From Serratia sp. Ag1 (GTDB taxonomy: Bacteria > Pseudomonadota > Gammaproteobacteria > Enterobacterales > Enterobacteriaceae), in assembly GCF_000743355.1 (NCBI RefSeq), contig NZ_JQEI01000008.1:1-64000 (forward strand): a stretch of DNA of 64,000 nt, read 5' to 3'. The notes beneath the pieces are model-generated. The model had not been told where the DNA came from and made no database searches. It saw only the letters and a list, made by a program, of their open reading frames with translations. A program made the position numbers and the translations under genes. This document shows positions 43,991 through 52,891 of the stretch, one piece after another. Numbering within the stretch: the stretch's first letter is position 1; the number at the start of each line of letters is the position of its first letter.

Positions 43991-44536
43991 TTACTGGTAC
44001 TGAATAGAATAAACAACGTTGCTTACTACAGTTCCGGCCATGGTCGGTGCTTCAGCATAGTAGCGCACAGCGTATGGTAGCTTGGCGCTGTCGCTTGAAA
44101 TGTCAACGTAAGTGGTGTTGGTTACCTGGTTCTGGTTACCGGCCTGGATCACCGTACGAGAAGTACTAGATGTGTCCAGCAACTGCAGGCTGACGTTGGT
44201 TGCACCACCAGTCAGGTTTTTCAGGCGGCCAGTTACCTGGTCAACAGAAGCTCCGGCTTCAAAGAGTGCGGAAGCGGTCTGTAGGGTGCCAGAACAGTTG
44301 TTCAGCGCCATCACGAAGCTCGTTTCACCAGCGGTTTTGGTGGCTGCATCCAACTGGTTGATCCCCACGGTTGGCAGAGTTACAGTCGCATCCGCAGCTT
44401 GGCCATCAATAATAACGTCGCAGGTGGTGGCGGTCAGTTCACCGTTAAAGGTGATGGCACCGGTAGAAGCAGCCTGAGCCAGGCCTATAGAGCCGAATGC
44501 TGCTACCAAAGAGGCAACGATGGTTAACTTTTTCAT
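43991..44536 (-). CDS. Major fimbrial subunit of the usher-less set
   Basis: 181 residues. The signal peptide MKKLTIVASLVAAFGSIGLA is followed by a pilin domain with TATTCDVIID and LNNCSGTLQ (disulfide) and the C-terminal VVYSIQYQ strand. Type 1-like pilin, only distantly similar to the three pilins of operons 1 and 2. It is the first gene of its set and has a long AT-rich leader, as expected for a regulated fimbrial promoter. Confidence 0.9.
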   Translation of the reverse strand: MKKLTIVASLVAAFGSIGLAQAASTGAITFNGELTATTCDVIIDGQAADATVTLPTVGINQLDAATKTAGETSFVMALNNCSGTLQTASALFEAGASVDQVTGRLKNLTGGATNVSLQLLDTSSTSRTVIQAGNQNQVTNTTYVDISSDSAKLPYAVRYYAEAPTMAGTVVSNVVYSIQYQ

Positions 44537-45160
44537 ATATATTCCTACTTACCTTGTGTTGTTAAACCATTTCGATGCACATTGAAATGATGTGACTTAT
44601 ACCTCTATCGATATAGGGATGCTGAGTTCGTCCTGTTATTAACAGAGCACGGTTTATGTAATATGTAGTTAACAAGGTTTTGAGTTATTAATGCATAACC
44701 GATGCCATGAATATTAGCAGTGAAATCATCGGGGAGCCCGGAGTAGGACAGTTCTTTTCTTAATTCATTTACCGTTTACCAGAGTCGTTAGCTAGATGAC
44801 GACAGGCTGATTTCGCGCCACACAGTTTTCATTCTCATTCAGCAGAAGTCTATAAGGTCTATTATCCAGATACACTTATTTTATTATTTCTCTGTTATAT
44901 TATTAAAATAAAAAGACTCCCTTAGGCCGCGTATTATAGAGGCAATTATTTTCATGGCAACCTATTGGTGAGCAATAAGGTTGACGCCTGTCTGAAATGC
45001 ATTGCAGAGTAAAATTCTTAAATTCTATTATTCTTTGATTTTTTTAACCATTTTTTTGGGTAATTATCGAGGTTATTGCTTGTGTTACTCAATATTTTTC
45101 ATCAGTCTAAAAAACTTTATTTTATTTGTTTTGCGATATATAAATCTGAATTTAAAATAA
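44537..45160. other. AT-rich region upstream of the usher-less fimbrial set
   Basis: No gene can be supported in about 620 bases. It should hold the pilin promoter on the minus strand. I looked for invertible-switch inverted repeats and found none convincing. Confidence 0.45.
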
Positions 45161-45189
45161 TTGACGTGTATATCATAATGATATACTAA
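45161..45189 (+). promoter_or_regulatory. Promoter with embedded perfect palindrome
   Basis: TTGACG and TACTAA are 17 bases apart. The spacer carries GTATATCATAATGATATAC (45168-45186), a perfect palindrome with 9-base arms around one base. It looks like a repressor operator of the TetR or similar kind placed on the promoter of the broken VOC gene 100 bases downstream. No cognate regulator gene is present nearby. Confidence 0.5.
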
Positions 45190-45288
45190 CTTTATGGGGG
45201 TGGGATTTATCTTGAATTATCATCTGAAACTACCTGATTAGAGGTGGATTCGGATAGATGTCAATGCGGTTGACAGAGGGAGTTGCCC

Positions 45289-45560
45289 ATGGAAATCTAT
45301 TTGCTGCATTGTGGCAGGCTTATCGACCATATCTATCTTGTTGTAAGCGATTTCGATGCAAGCAAAGCGTTTTATACAGCTGTACTGGCTGTTCTTGATA
45401 TCCCTATCATAAGTACATGCGACGATTATTTCTGGGCAGATGAGCTTGTCGTTTCGTCAGTAAAAAGTTCGGGTTCTGCAGGCGAACGAACCTACCGTCC
45501 AGGTATTGCGCGGTTTTTGTGTTTTATCCCGATGGTAACAACATTGAAGCCAGAGGTGAT
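45289..45560 (+). pseudogene. VOC-family (glyoxalase-like) pseudogene, copy B
   Basis: ATG 45289 follows AGAGGGA. The frame starts well (HIYLVVSDFDASKAFYTAVL, then DDYFWADELVV) but loses the central part. The conserved end FYPDGNNIEA near 45522-45551 appears only in another frame, so there is an internal deletion and frameshift. VOC proteins bind a metal and act on diverse small molecules; this copy should be inactive. It is joined directly to an integrase fragment on the opposite strand. Confidence 0.7.
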
Positions 45561-45649
45561 TTACCTAGCCTTTGGGTCTGTTTTTCATCACGCCGGGTTT
45601 GTCCTGGATCGTTACCCTGTGCCAGTTCGGCGCGTGAGTTATCACAGAG

Positions 45650-45757
45650 TTTTGAGCCGTTGGGTTTGACCAAAAGATACAGACCGGCACTATCGGCCAG
45701 CTTGGAAAGTTTGTCTTGGGGGTTGAGCTTTTTGAGAACTGTTTCACTGAGTGACAT
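45650..45757 (-). pseudogene. P4-type integrase N-terminal fragment
   Basis: 36 codons on the minus strand read MSLSETVLKKLNPQDKLSKL, then ADSAGLYLLVKPNGSK, the arm-binding start of P4-family integrases. The reading after that is unrelated, so the catalytic domain has been lost. The bases before the start (TTGGGGGCCTCGA on the plus strand, then GGCCCCT) resemble those before the integrase at 21852. It lies beside the second tRNA-Asn, as the other integrase lies beside the first. Confidence 0.75.
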
Positions 45758-45907
45758 TTGGGGGCCTCGATATTATCGAACCGAACAGGCCCCTAAAAGT
45801 TCTGGCAGTCAACGCAACAATGTAGAACTCAGTGTAACCCTGCTCACATATAACGCGTTGATTTTAAAGCTTCCATAGACATCAGCAGACATCAATGGAG
45901 TAGAAAG

Positions 45908-45983
45908 TGGCTCCTCTGACTGGACTCGAACCAGTGACATACGGATTAACAGTCCGCCGTTCTACCGACTGAACTACAGAGGA
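45908..45983 (-). tRNA. tRNA-Asn (GTT), second copy
   Basis: Identical over all 76 bases to the tRNA at 22028-22103, with anticodon GTT and encoded CCA. An integrase fragment lies beyond its 3' end. Confidence 0.95.
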
Positions 45984-46003
45984 ATCGTGTGAACGGGGCG
46001 CAT
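45908..46003. repeat. Copy 2 of 96-bp direct repeat carrying tRNA-Asn
   Basis: Identical to 22028-22123 and in the same orientation. Recombination between the copies would remove about 23.9 kb with all fimbrial genes. Confidence 0.9.
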
Positions 46004-46103
46004 CATATCCAGCCACTCGGGGAGTGTCAACGCTAAATTGTTTGTATTGGTGCGAATGCTCATCATCTGAGCAAGCTTGGTGGTGGGAAACGTCGTTATC
46101 AGG

Positions 46104-46865
46104 TTACCCGCGCTGCAAACGGGCCAAGGTATCTTGTTTATAAAAACGACGGAAGTGGTCATAGATGGCCGGGAAACGGTTGGCCAACAGTTCTGGTGCG
46201 CTAAAGAAATATTCAGACAGCACGGCAAAACACTCTGCTGGATCGCTGGCCGCATAAGCGTCCATGCTGGCTGCCTCTTCGCCAACCATGTCTATCTCAT
46301 CTTGCAGATTTTCCATTGCTGCATGGAGATCGTATTCCCAGGCAGCGATATCGCGCAGAGGGATGGGCGGGATCCCTGTGGTGGTGCCACCATTGCGCAT
46401 GTCCAGCTTATGCACGGCTTCGTGAATGATCAGGTTAAAACCAGAGAGATCGAAAGAGTCCTGCACGTCTAACCAGTTCAAAACGATAGGCCCCTGTTCC
46501 CAGCTTTGCCCCGATTGCACTACTGGCCCAGAATGCACCAGGCCTAAGTCATCCTGCCACTCATCCTCGACAATAAAAGGGGTAGGATAAAGCAGAACCT
46601 CGTTAAAACCGTCCAGGCATTCGGCGCCCAGTTCCATCACGGGTAAAGCAAACAACAAGGCGATGCGTGCCTGCATCAATGGCGTTAATTCCAACCCTTG
46701 CAGTGGCACAATACGTTTGTTTTGCAAAATTTGGCTGGCGACAGCGACCAGGCGGCGCTGTTCGTTTTCATCAAGAGGGGAAAGCAAGGGAATATCCAGC
46801 GCTTCCTGCCACTGAACAAATGTTTCCTCTTGCGATTGATGCGTTTTCCACGGCCACTTAATCAT
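46104..46865 (-). CDS. mtfA: MtfA, Mlc titration factor / zinc peptidase
   Basis: 253 residues from ATG 46865 (start MIKWPWK, as in E. coli MtfA); a longer reading from 46886 adds seven residues. The zinc-binding helix HEAVHKLD carries the HExxH metallopeptidase motif, with a downstream acidic ligand region ([14 protein letters not shown]). MtfA binds the glucose repressor Mlc and so raises ptsG expression; its peptidase activity is weak. It lies next to tRNA-Asn, a pairing found in related bacteria. Confidence 0.92.
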   Translation of the reverse strand: MIKWPWKTHQSQEETFVQWQEALDIPLLSPLDENEQRRLVAVASQILQNKRIVPLQGLELTPLMQARIALLFALPVMELGAECLDGFNEVLLYPTPFIVEDEWQDDLGLVHSGPVVQSGQSWEQGPIVLNWLDVQDSFDLSGFNLIIHEAVHKLDMRNGGTTTGIPPIPLRDIAAWEYDLHAAMENLQDEIDMVGEEAASMDAYAASDPAECFAVLSEYFFSAPELLANRFPAIYDHFRRFYKQDTLARLQRG

Positions 46866-47102
46866 CACATTGCTCGTAAAAATCACTGAAACCTGGGCTT
46901 GCCTTGGTGCCGCAAAAATGGGCGCAATAACAAGTGCCGTATTAGGGTATCCCCATAATTATTCAAACAGTTACCATGAAGTTTGTCTGTGACCAACGTC
47001 CCGAAGAAAGCAGACCAACGCTTGGGTTTACAATAATCGATACTGGCTGGTCGATTTTTATCAGCCTGACAGCCGTGATAAAGAGGGGGTAAGGTGTCTA
47101 GA

Positions 47103-47126
47103 GATCCCCGCAACAGGGCGGGGATC
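47103..47126 (-). terminator. Hairpin after ydcH
   Basis: GATCCCCGC and GCGGGGATC form a perfect 9-base stem with a 6-base loop, just after the ydcH stop on the minus strand. There is no T-run. Confidence 0.5.
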
Positions 47127-47134
47127 GGCATATG

Positions 47135-47356
47135 TTACTTCGTCATATTCTCTGCTTTCAGAATTTTATGTATCTCATCCTTTATATGCAGTTTTTCCTT
47201 CTTCAGCTTAACGACCTCGTCACAGTATCCGGTACCCGAAGGCCCTTCTAATCTGGAGATTTCATGGTCAAGTTGATTGTGTTTTTCAAACAATGATTGG
47301 AAGCGGGGATGGCTTGATTTGAGTTGCGATATTAATTCACGGTATTCAGGAAACAT
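47135..47356 (-). CDS. ydcH: YdcH-family small protein (DUF465)
   Basis: 73 residues starting MFPEYRELISQLKSSHPRFQ, with a helical body HNQLDHEISRLEG and KLKKEKLHIKDEI, the DUF465 coiled-coil hairpin. The start is chosen at ATG 47356 because AAAGGAG lies seven bases before it and the family begins MFPEYR; a longer open frame extends to 47518. Function of YdcH is unknown in E. coli. Confidence 0.88.
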   Translation of the reverse strand: MFPEYRELISQLKSSHPRFQSLFEKHNQLDHEISRLEGPSGTGYCDEVVKLKKEKLHIKDEIHKILKAENMTK

Positions 47357-47656
47357 ACTCAAGCTCCTTTGAGTAGAACTGTACACTGGAGGTTTCTCCG
47401 CTTTTACCTTAGCGCACTCCAGATTTTTTTGGAATGGCATTAATGTGCAAAAGGTTATTGTACGATTCTTGCTCGCAAAATATCTGCTTTTGGCTCGTTG
47501 TCTGATTTCAGTCCCCATGGGAGGTATTTATTATTAGTTATCATTAAGTTATTGAGATAAAAATGCTGTTGCTTTTAGCTTTCAAGCAAGAATTTATCAT
47601 CTGATTTAAGAATTAAATTTTGATTTATGGTTTTTTATTTAAATAATATAACGAAA

Positions 47657-48586
47657 TTAGTTATTTTTTAGTTTTTTCGGTATGGAATAATCTTCATGCC
47701 CATTCTCGGTGCGTAACGTCGTTGGCGAAAACTCCACATTCCGGCCATGCCAGGCAAATGCCTGTTGAAATCGCCATGCGCGGGTTATATCAAATCGCCA
47801 GTAACGTTCTGCGGCTCCGATCCCCTTGCTTACAGGTTGCCAGAGGATCTGGGTTTCTCCCTGCAAATGCAAAATATCTCCTCGATCAAAGTCGATAAAT
47901 AACAGTGCGGCGCGCGGTTGTAGCAGTAAATTCCCCAGCGTATTCATATAGCGATTGCCACGAAAATCCGGTATCCACAGGGTTTCACCATCAAGATAGA
48001 TAAACCCCGTTTTGCCGCCCCGGTGGGAAATATCGGCTCCGCCTTGTGCATAGCTGGCAACAAAGCAGGTATCAGCCTGCTGGATCGTGTTACGCGCTTG
48101 CTGATCCAGCCCGCTGAGGATATTTATCGGCGAGAGGCTAATGGGCACCGGGAAAAATTCCCGCCGCTGAATGTATTGCGGGCAGTTGCCAAAACTTTGA
48201 TGTACTTCAATTTCAACGCGATTTTTGTCCATACGGCTAATTATGCCGTTAACGCGGTTGCGTCGCCGATTACTGAAGTCGAGCCCCAATGCACCCACAG
48301 GGCGACCCACTTGCAGCTCGGCTTGCGCCGGATCCTCCAACCGGCGCGGTGAGACAATACGCAGATGGGTATCATCAGGGGTACGCAGGAACCCGGCAAA
48401 GCCGCTGAACACCGTGGCAACCGGCCAATGGTGTTCATCCAGCGTGGCGACAAACAGATAAGGCAGTTGAGCAAAAAACTCGCGATGCTGAGTTGGCATA
48501 GCCGAGTAAATATTGCCGCTGACGGCGTCGAAGCCCGCCAGCGCTTGTGCCCGTAATTCGCCGGGATGGAATAGAGATTGTGTCAC
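47657..48586 (-). CDS. Pyridoxamine 5'-phosphate oxidase-like flavin-binding protein
   Basis: 309 residues from GTG 48586, which overlaps the GST stop (GTGA). Two split-barrel (PNPOx-like) halves are visible. The first has FFAQLPYLFVATLDEHHWPV and the second has DTCFVASYAQGG and GETLWIPDFRGNRYMNTLGN. Such proteins bind FMN or other flavins and may act as oxidoreductases on small molecules. Translational coupling to a glutathione transferase suggests a shared detoxification role, controlled by the divergent LysR gene. Confidence 0.8.
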   Translation of the reverse strand: MTQSLFHPGELRAQALAGFDAVSGNIYSAMPTQHREFFAQLPYLFVATLDEHHWPVATVFSGFAGFLRTPDDTHLRIVSPRRLEDPAQAELQVGRPVGALGLDFSNRRRNRVNGIISRMDKNRVEIEVHQSFGNCPQYIQRREFFPVPISLSPINILSGLDQQARNTIQQADTCFVASYAQGGADISHRGGKTGFIYLDGETLWIPDFRGNRYMNTLGNLLLQPRAALLFIDFDRGDILHLQGETQILWQPVSKGIGAAERYWRFDITRAWRFQQAFAWHGRNVEFSPTTLRTENGHEDYSIPKKLKNN

Positions 48587-49218
48587 TTTATTAGCTCTTC
48601 AGCCGATTCTGGTAAAGGTAATGCGGGCATCGGGAAGAATCCCGGTAACTCGGCGATCTCAAGCGCCCAGCGTTGGATCGCCGGATAAGGTTTCAAAGAA
48701 ATACCGCCCTCAGGAGCAACTGCGACATAGCTGTAACAAGCCAGATCGGCGATGGTGGGGCGATCGGTAGCCAAAAACTGATTTTGGCTAAGATGTTGTT
48801 CCAACTGCGGTAAAAAACGTTCGCTGATGGCCACTGCGCTTTGATAGTTCTCCGCAACAGAAAACTGTTTCACCATGCGGCAAGAGGCGGGGCCGTAGCG
48901 TACCTCTCCTGCGGCTTTGGAAAGCCAGACCTGCACCTGAGCTGCGGCGTATGGTTCTTCCGGTAACCAGTGGCTAGCGGGCGCATAGCGCTTTACCAGG
49001 TAAACCAGTATGGCGTTACTGTCGGTCAGCACCTGATCGCCATCAAGCAACACCGGGATCTGGCCAAAAGGGTTGAGGCGGAGAAAAGCCTCGCTGCTAC
49101 GGACTGTCTCGGGAGCTGCGCGATATTCATAAGGCAAATCGAGCATGCGTAGCAAGAGCTCAACGCGGTGGCAATGGCCGGATACGGGTACGCCGTACAA
49201 CTTTAGTGTTTGCATCAT
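48583..49218 (-). CDS. Glutathione S-transferase family protein
   Basis: 211 residues from the first of two consecutive ATG codons (AGGAGA precedes). The N-terminal thioredoxin fold has LKLYGVPVSGHCHRVELLL and the glutathione-binding loop FGQIPVLLDGDQVLTDSNAI. The C-terminal helical domain follows with RPTIADLACYSYVAVAPEGG. These enzymes join glutathione to electrophiles. The gene overlaps the PNPOx-like one and is divergent from a LysR gene 97 bases away. Confidence 0.88.
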   Translation of the reverse strand: MMQTLKLYGVPVSGHCHRVELLLRMLDLPYEYRAAPETVRSSEAFLRLNPFGQIPVLLDGDQVLTDSNAILVYLVKRYAPASHWLPEEPYAAAQVQVWLSKAAGEVRYGPASCRMVKQFSVAENYQSAVAISERFLPQLEQHLSQNQFLATDRPTIADLACYSYVAVAPEGGISLKPYPAIQRWALEIAELPGFFPMPALPLPESAEELIK

Positions 49219-49315
49219 GTTTCTCCTGATTGGTGTGCCAACCAGAATACTCTTGCGCTACGTGAAGGGAATCCGGGAAAATGGAAATTGATAATTTCAT
49301 TTATTGGAATAATTT

Positions 49316-50221
49316 ATGGACCGTTTGGATGAGTTGGCGATCTTTGTAGCGGTGATCCAGCATGGCAGTTTGGCCGGTGCGGCTCGTAAGTTGCACCGTT
49401 CTGCACCGGCTATCACCAGAGCCATTGCTTCATTGGAACAGCGTTTTGGGGCACGCTTGGTGGAGCGTACCACCCGGCGTCTGGCACCAACCGAGGCAGG
49501 AGCGAGGCTGGTAGAGCGCGCTCGTGAGTTATTGCAGGATTATCAGGATGCGCTGATCGGCACAACAGAAACACAGTTGACCGGTTTGCTGCGAATCACC
49601 GCCCCGGTGCAGTTTGGGCGCAAACATGTTGCGCCGGTAGTGATGGCGTTTCTTGAGCGTTATCCGCAGATTCAAATCGAGATGCAGCTTAACGATCGTA
49701 ATCTGGATCTGGTTGATGAAGGGCTGGATGTGGCGGTACGCATTGGTCACTTGCAAGATTCCAGCAAAGTTGCGCGCAAATTGGGCGCGGTGACACGGGT
49801 AACGGTAGCTAGCCCGGTGTATCTGGCACAACGTGGAGAACCCCAGGTGCCTGCGGAGTTAGCGGATCATGACACTATCGTAGGGACCTTGCACACTTCA
49901 CTACGTGAATGGCGCTTTGGGCCACGGGAAAACAGTGAGCGAGTGCGGCTAGTACCACGGCTCTTATTGAATGAAGTCGAAACACAGTTATTGGCGGTGC
50001 GGGCAGGCAAGGGGATTGCCCGGTTATTGTCCTATCAGGTGGCGGATGACCTGGCAAACGGTACGTTGGTTCGGCTACTGGCAGCATACGAACCGGCTCC
50101 AGAGCCGGTACAACTGGTGGCGAATAATGTGCAATGGATGCCGTTGAAGGTTCGTACCTTTTGGGATTTTGCCTACCAACATCTCAGCCAATTAACGCAA
50201 CTTCGATCAGCGCATGTTTAA
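49316..50221 (+). CDS. LysR-family transcriptional regulator
   Basis: 301 residues. The N-terminal HTH reads DELAIFVAVIQHGSLAGAAR, then LHRSAPAITRAIASLEQRFG and RTTRRLAPTEAG, as in the CrgA-like subgroup of LysR. An effector-binding domain follows (from about residue 90). It is divergent from the GST/PNPOx pair, the usual layout for a LysR regulator and its target. Confidence 0.9.
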   Translation: MDRLDELAIFVAVIQHGSLAGAARKLHRSAPAITRAIASLEQRFGARLVERTTRRLAPTEAGARLVERARELLQDYQDALIGTTETQLTGLLRITAPVQFGRKHVAPVVMAFLERYPQIQIEMQLNDRNLDLVDEGLDVAVRIGHLQDSSKVARKLGAVTRVTVASPVYLAQRGEPQVPAELADHDTIVGTLHTSLREWRFGPRENSERVRLVPRLLLNEVETQLLAVRAGKGIARLLSYQVADDLANGTLVRLLAAYEPAPEPVQLVANNVQWMPLKVRTFWDFAYQHLSQLTQLRSAHV

Positions 50222-50410
50222 TCAGAGTGTATTCTCATGTTTCATGGATGAAACAAAAATAACGGCAAGGCGTTTTACCCGTGAAACTTATTGCGTTAAA
50301 TTTTAATTTTATATCGCAGATCACGCATTGCTGTTTCACTTGTCTTGACAATAATTTTCTTGGTTGCTAATAGTTAACTCACATTTTAAATAATAAACAC
50401 AGTTTAATAT

Positions 50411-51226
50411 ATGAAACTTCTCGCAGGGAGTTACGATAATGGTGCGGCGATAGATGACGAAAATGCGATTTTGGCGTCTTTTCAATCACGCAGCCAGCAA
50501 GTTTATCAACAGGTACGCGTTGAGTGTAATATTCCTTATGGCGATTCTTCACGGGAGGTTTTTGATTGGTTCTATTCAACCGGAGAACATAAAGGCACAC
50601 TTGTATTTCTGCATGGCGGTTATTGGCAGTTCTGTAATAAAGAAGACTTTGCTTTTATTGCCGAAACACCTCTGTTATTAGGCTTTGATGTGGTGCTGGT
50701 GGAATATACGTTAGCACCAGCCGTGAATTTAGAGGATATTTGCCAGCAAATTGGTATGGCTCTGGATACCATTGAGTTACGTGCAAAGTCGCGTGGTAAT
50801 AAACCTGTTTATCTTTGCGGCCATTCTGCTGGGGGGCATCTAGCAGCCTATTGGCAACACCACTCCTGCATTCAGGCCGTTTTCCCGATTAGCGGTATTT
50901 TTGAACTGGAACCTTTGCTGAATACCTATGTTAACCAGCAATTACAACTGACCGCACTGCAGATCTCAGCCTTGAGCCCGGCGCGGAATATACCCCAGCA
51001 ACTTAAGCCGATGATCTTGTTTTACGGGGCAGCAGAGTTGCCTGAGCTGATTGGACAGTCACTTCATTATTATAAGGCGCTGAAAGAAAAAGGGTTATCG
51101 GTCAACCTGCATGCGGTTACGGGAGCCAACCACTTTAACGTTCTGGATTCGCTTTTTGCAACAGGTGGCGCTCTGAGCCGCCAATTGATTAAGCAAGGAG
51201 ACACATCTGATGCGCACAGTTATTGA
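50411..51226 (+). CDS. Alpha/beta hydrolase, arylformamidase-like
   Basis: 271 residues. The oxyanion block HGGYWQFCNKED is typical of arylformamidase-like hydrolases. The nucleophile elbow is CGHSAGGHLA, and the catalytic His is in GANHFNVLDSLF near the end. Kynurenine formamidase hydrolyses N-formylkynurenine to kynurenine in tryptophan breakdown; the family match is by motif, so another ester or amide substrate is possible. Its 3' end overlaps the RidA gene by 17 bases, and an aminotransferase and permease follow, which supports an amino acid catabolic role. Confidence 0.75.
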   Translation: MKLLAGSYDNGAAIDDENAILASFQSRSQQVYQQVRVECNIPYGDSSREVFDWFYSTGEHKGTLVFLHGGYWQFCNKEDFAFIAETPLLLGFDVVLVEYTLAPAVNLEDICQQIGMALDTIELRAKSRGNKPVYLCGHSAGGHLAAYWQHHSCIQAVFPISGIFELEPLLNTYVNQQLQLTALQISALSPARNIPQQLKPMILFYGAAELPELIGQSLHYYKALKEKGLSVNLHAVTGANHFNVLDSLFATGGALSRQLIKQGDTSDAHSY

Positions 51227-51581
51227 TACCGGTTTGCCTGAGATTGGGCAACCCTTCTCTTGGGCCACGAAGGGGGGCGGGATGTTATTTACCGCCCATG
51301 GCCCGGTTAAGGCTGATGGCACCATTGAAACCGGCAGCCCAGAAAAACAGATTACTCTGACATTTGATAATTTGGCTAAAACACTGCAAGCAGCCAATAG
51401 CCACAGCGATAATGTATTACAGGTTATTGTTTACCTTACCGATGTAGATGACGTTAAGTTACTCGATCAGATATATAAAAATTATTTTAATTATCCGTAC
51501 CCCAATCGCTCAACCGTTATTGTTGAAAAACTGGTTGTCCCAGGTATGAAAATAGAAATAACGGTTAGTGCGATGGCTTAA
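51210..51581 (+). CDS. RidA/YjgF-family enamine/imine deaminase
   Basis: 123 residues of the RidA fold. The sequence has PEIGQPFSWATKGGGMLFTA, the helix TFDNLAKTLQAANSHSDNVL, and NRSTVIVEKLVVPGMKIEI with the conserved Arg that binds the carboxylate of enamines. RidA proteins hydrolyse reactive enamines and imines made by PLP enzymes. The downstream gene encodes such an enzyme, so RidA probably protects it or speeds release of its product. It overlaps the hydrolase gene. Confidence 0.85.
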   Translation: MRTVIDTGLPEIGQPFSWATKGGGMLFTAHGPVKADGTIETGSPEKQITLTFDNLAKTLQAANSHSDNVLQVIVYLTDVDDVKLLDQIYKNYFNYPYPNRSTVIVEKLVVPGMKIEITVSAMA

Positions 51582-51680
51582 TCGCCCCCTTGCGTTTTTA
51601 TACTGGAAATGAAATCTGTAAGGGATCACAAGAATAATATTCACCTGCAAGTTCATATGAAAATGAATTAAGGACATCGT

Positions 51681-52877
51681 ATGTTTAATCATATTAAACC
51701 CTCAGCACCCGATCCTATTATGTCGCTGATGGAAGCGTATATGCAGGATCCTCATCCACAAAAAGTTAATTTGGGTATTGGGCTGTATTACGATCATCAG
51801 GGAAATATTCCTTTGATGCCCGCAGTGCATCTTGCCGAACAGCATTTGCTGGAACAACAGCGCCCGCATACTTACCCACCGATCGAAGGTTCAGCGTTGT
51901 TCGCCCGTCAGGTACAAACACTCTTGTTTGGCGAAGCGGCGGCGCAATCATCGCGCCATATTGCGACGGTACAAACCGTGGGGGGCTCGGGGGCATTAAA
52001 GTTAGGGGCAGATTTCCTTTGCCACTACCTGGCACAACGCGAAATCTGGGTATCTGACCCAACCTGGGCTAACCATTGGGCCATATTCGAAGGGGCGGGC
52101 CTCAAGGTGAATACCTACCCGTACTTTGATAATGCCAGCGGCGAACTGCGTTTTGACGCGATGCTCGACCAACTTTCCAGCTTGCCAGCAGGGGCGGTGG
52201 TGCTGTTACACCCTTGCTGCCATAACCCGACCGGCACCGATCTCAGTCAGGCACAATGGCGAGCCGTGATCGATGTCCTGCAACAGCGCCGTTTGTTGCC
52301 ATTCTTTGATATCGCTTATCAGGGATTTGGTGAAGGGTTGGATGAAGACTGCTTCGCGCTGCGCGAGACGTTGAAAACCGATCTGGATTTTCTGGTCAGC
52401 AACTCTTTCTCCAAGAACGTGGCGTTGTATGGCCAACGGTTGGGGGGGCTTTCTGTGTGTTGTGGCTCGGCAGAAATGGCGGCGAATGTGAAAGGTGCAT
52501 TAAAAACCCTGATCCGCCGCAGTTATTCCTGCCCGCCAACCCACGGTAGCCAGATTGTAGAAACCATACTGGCCGACGATCATCTGCGCCAACTGTGGGC
52601 GAGCGATCTGGCGACCATGCGTCAGCGCATCAAACAAATGCGTGTCAGCCTGTCTGCCGGGCTGGAGCAAGGGAGAACCACCTTGGACTATCGCCGCATT
52701 CGCGATCAAAAAGGCATGTTCAGCTATACCGGCCTGAATGAGCAGCAGCTCAGCCAGTTACGGCATCAATACTCCATTTATCTGGTGGCTCCCGGCAGGA
52801 TGTGTTTACCGGGCCTGAACCAACACAATGTGGATTATGTAACGGCGGCCATTCTGGATGTTACCCGCGGCGCGTGA
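51681..52877 (+). CDS. PLP-dependent aromatic/aspartate aminotransferase (AspC/TyrB-like)
   Basis: 398 residues, fold-type I. The N-terminus has PDPIMSLMEAYMQDPHPQKV and NLGIGLYYDHQGNIP, as in AspC and TyrB. The PLP lysine is in SNSFSKNVALYGQRLGG, and the Arg-type carboxylate region occurs near the end (VAPGRMCLPGLNQHN). It would exchange the amino group of aromatic or dicarboxylic amino acids with 2-oxoglutarate. In context with a formamidase-like hydrolase, kynurenine is one possible substrate. It lies 14 bases before the permease gene. Confidence 0.85.
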   Translation: MFNHIKPSAPDPIMSLMEAYMQDPHPQKVNLGIGLYYDHQGNIPLMPAVHLAEQHLLEQQRPHTYPPIEGSALFARQVQTLLFGEAAAQSSRHIATVQTVGGSGALKLGADFLCHYLAQREIWVSDPTWANHWAIFEGAGLKVNTYPYFDNASGELRFDAMLDQLSSLPAGAVVLLHPCCHNPTGTDLSQAQWRAVIDVLQQRRLLPFFDIAYQGFGEGLDEDCFALRETLKTDLDFLVSNSFSKNVALYGQRLGGLSVCCGSAEMAANVKGALKTLIRRSYSCPPTHGSQIVETILADDHLRQLWASDLATMRQRIKQMRVSLSAGLEQGRTTLDYRRIRDQKGMFSYTGLNEQQLSQLRHQYSIYLVAPGRMCLPGLNQHNVDYVTAAILDVTRGA

Positions 52878-52891
52878 AAAGGTGAGCAATC

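Noticed and set aside
46883..47131. 82-codon minus-strand open frame between mtfA and ydcH
   Set aside because: No ribosome site, low-complexity reading, and it overlaps the ydcH hairpin. Judged to be chance.
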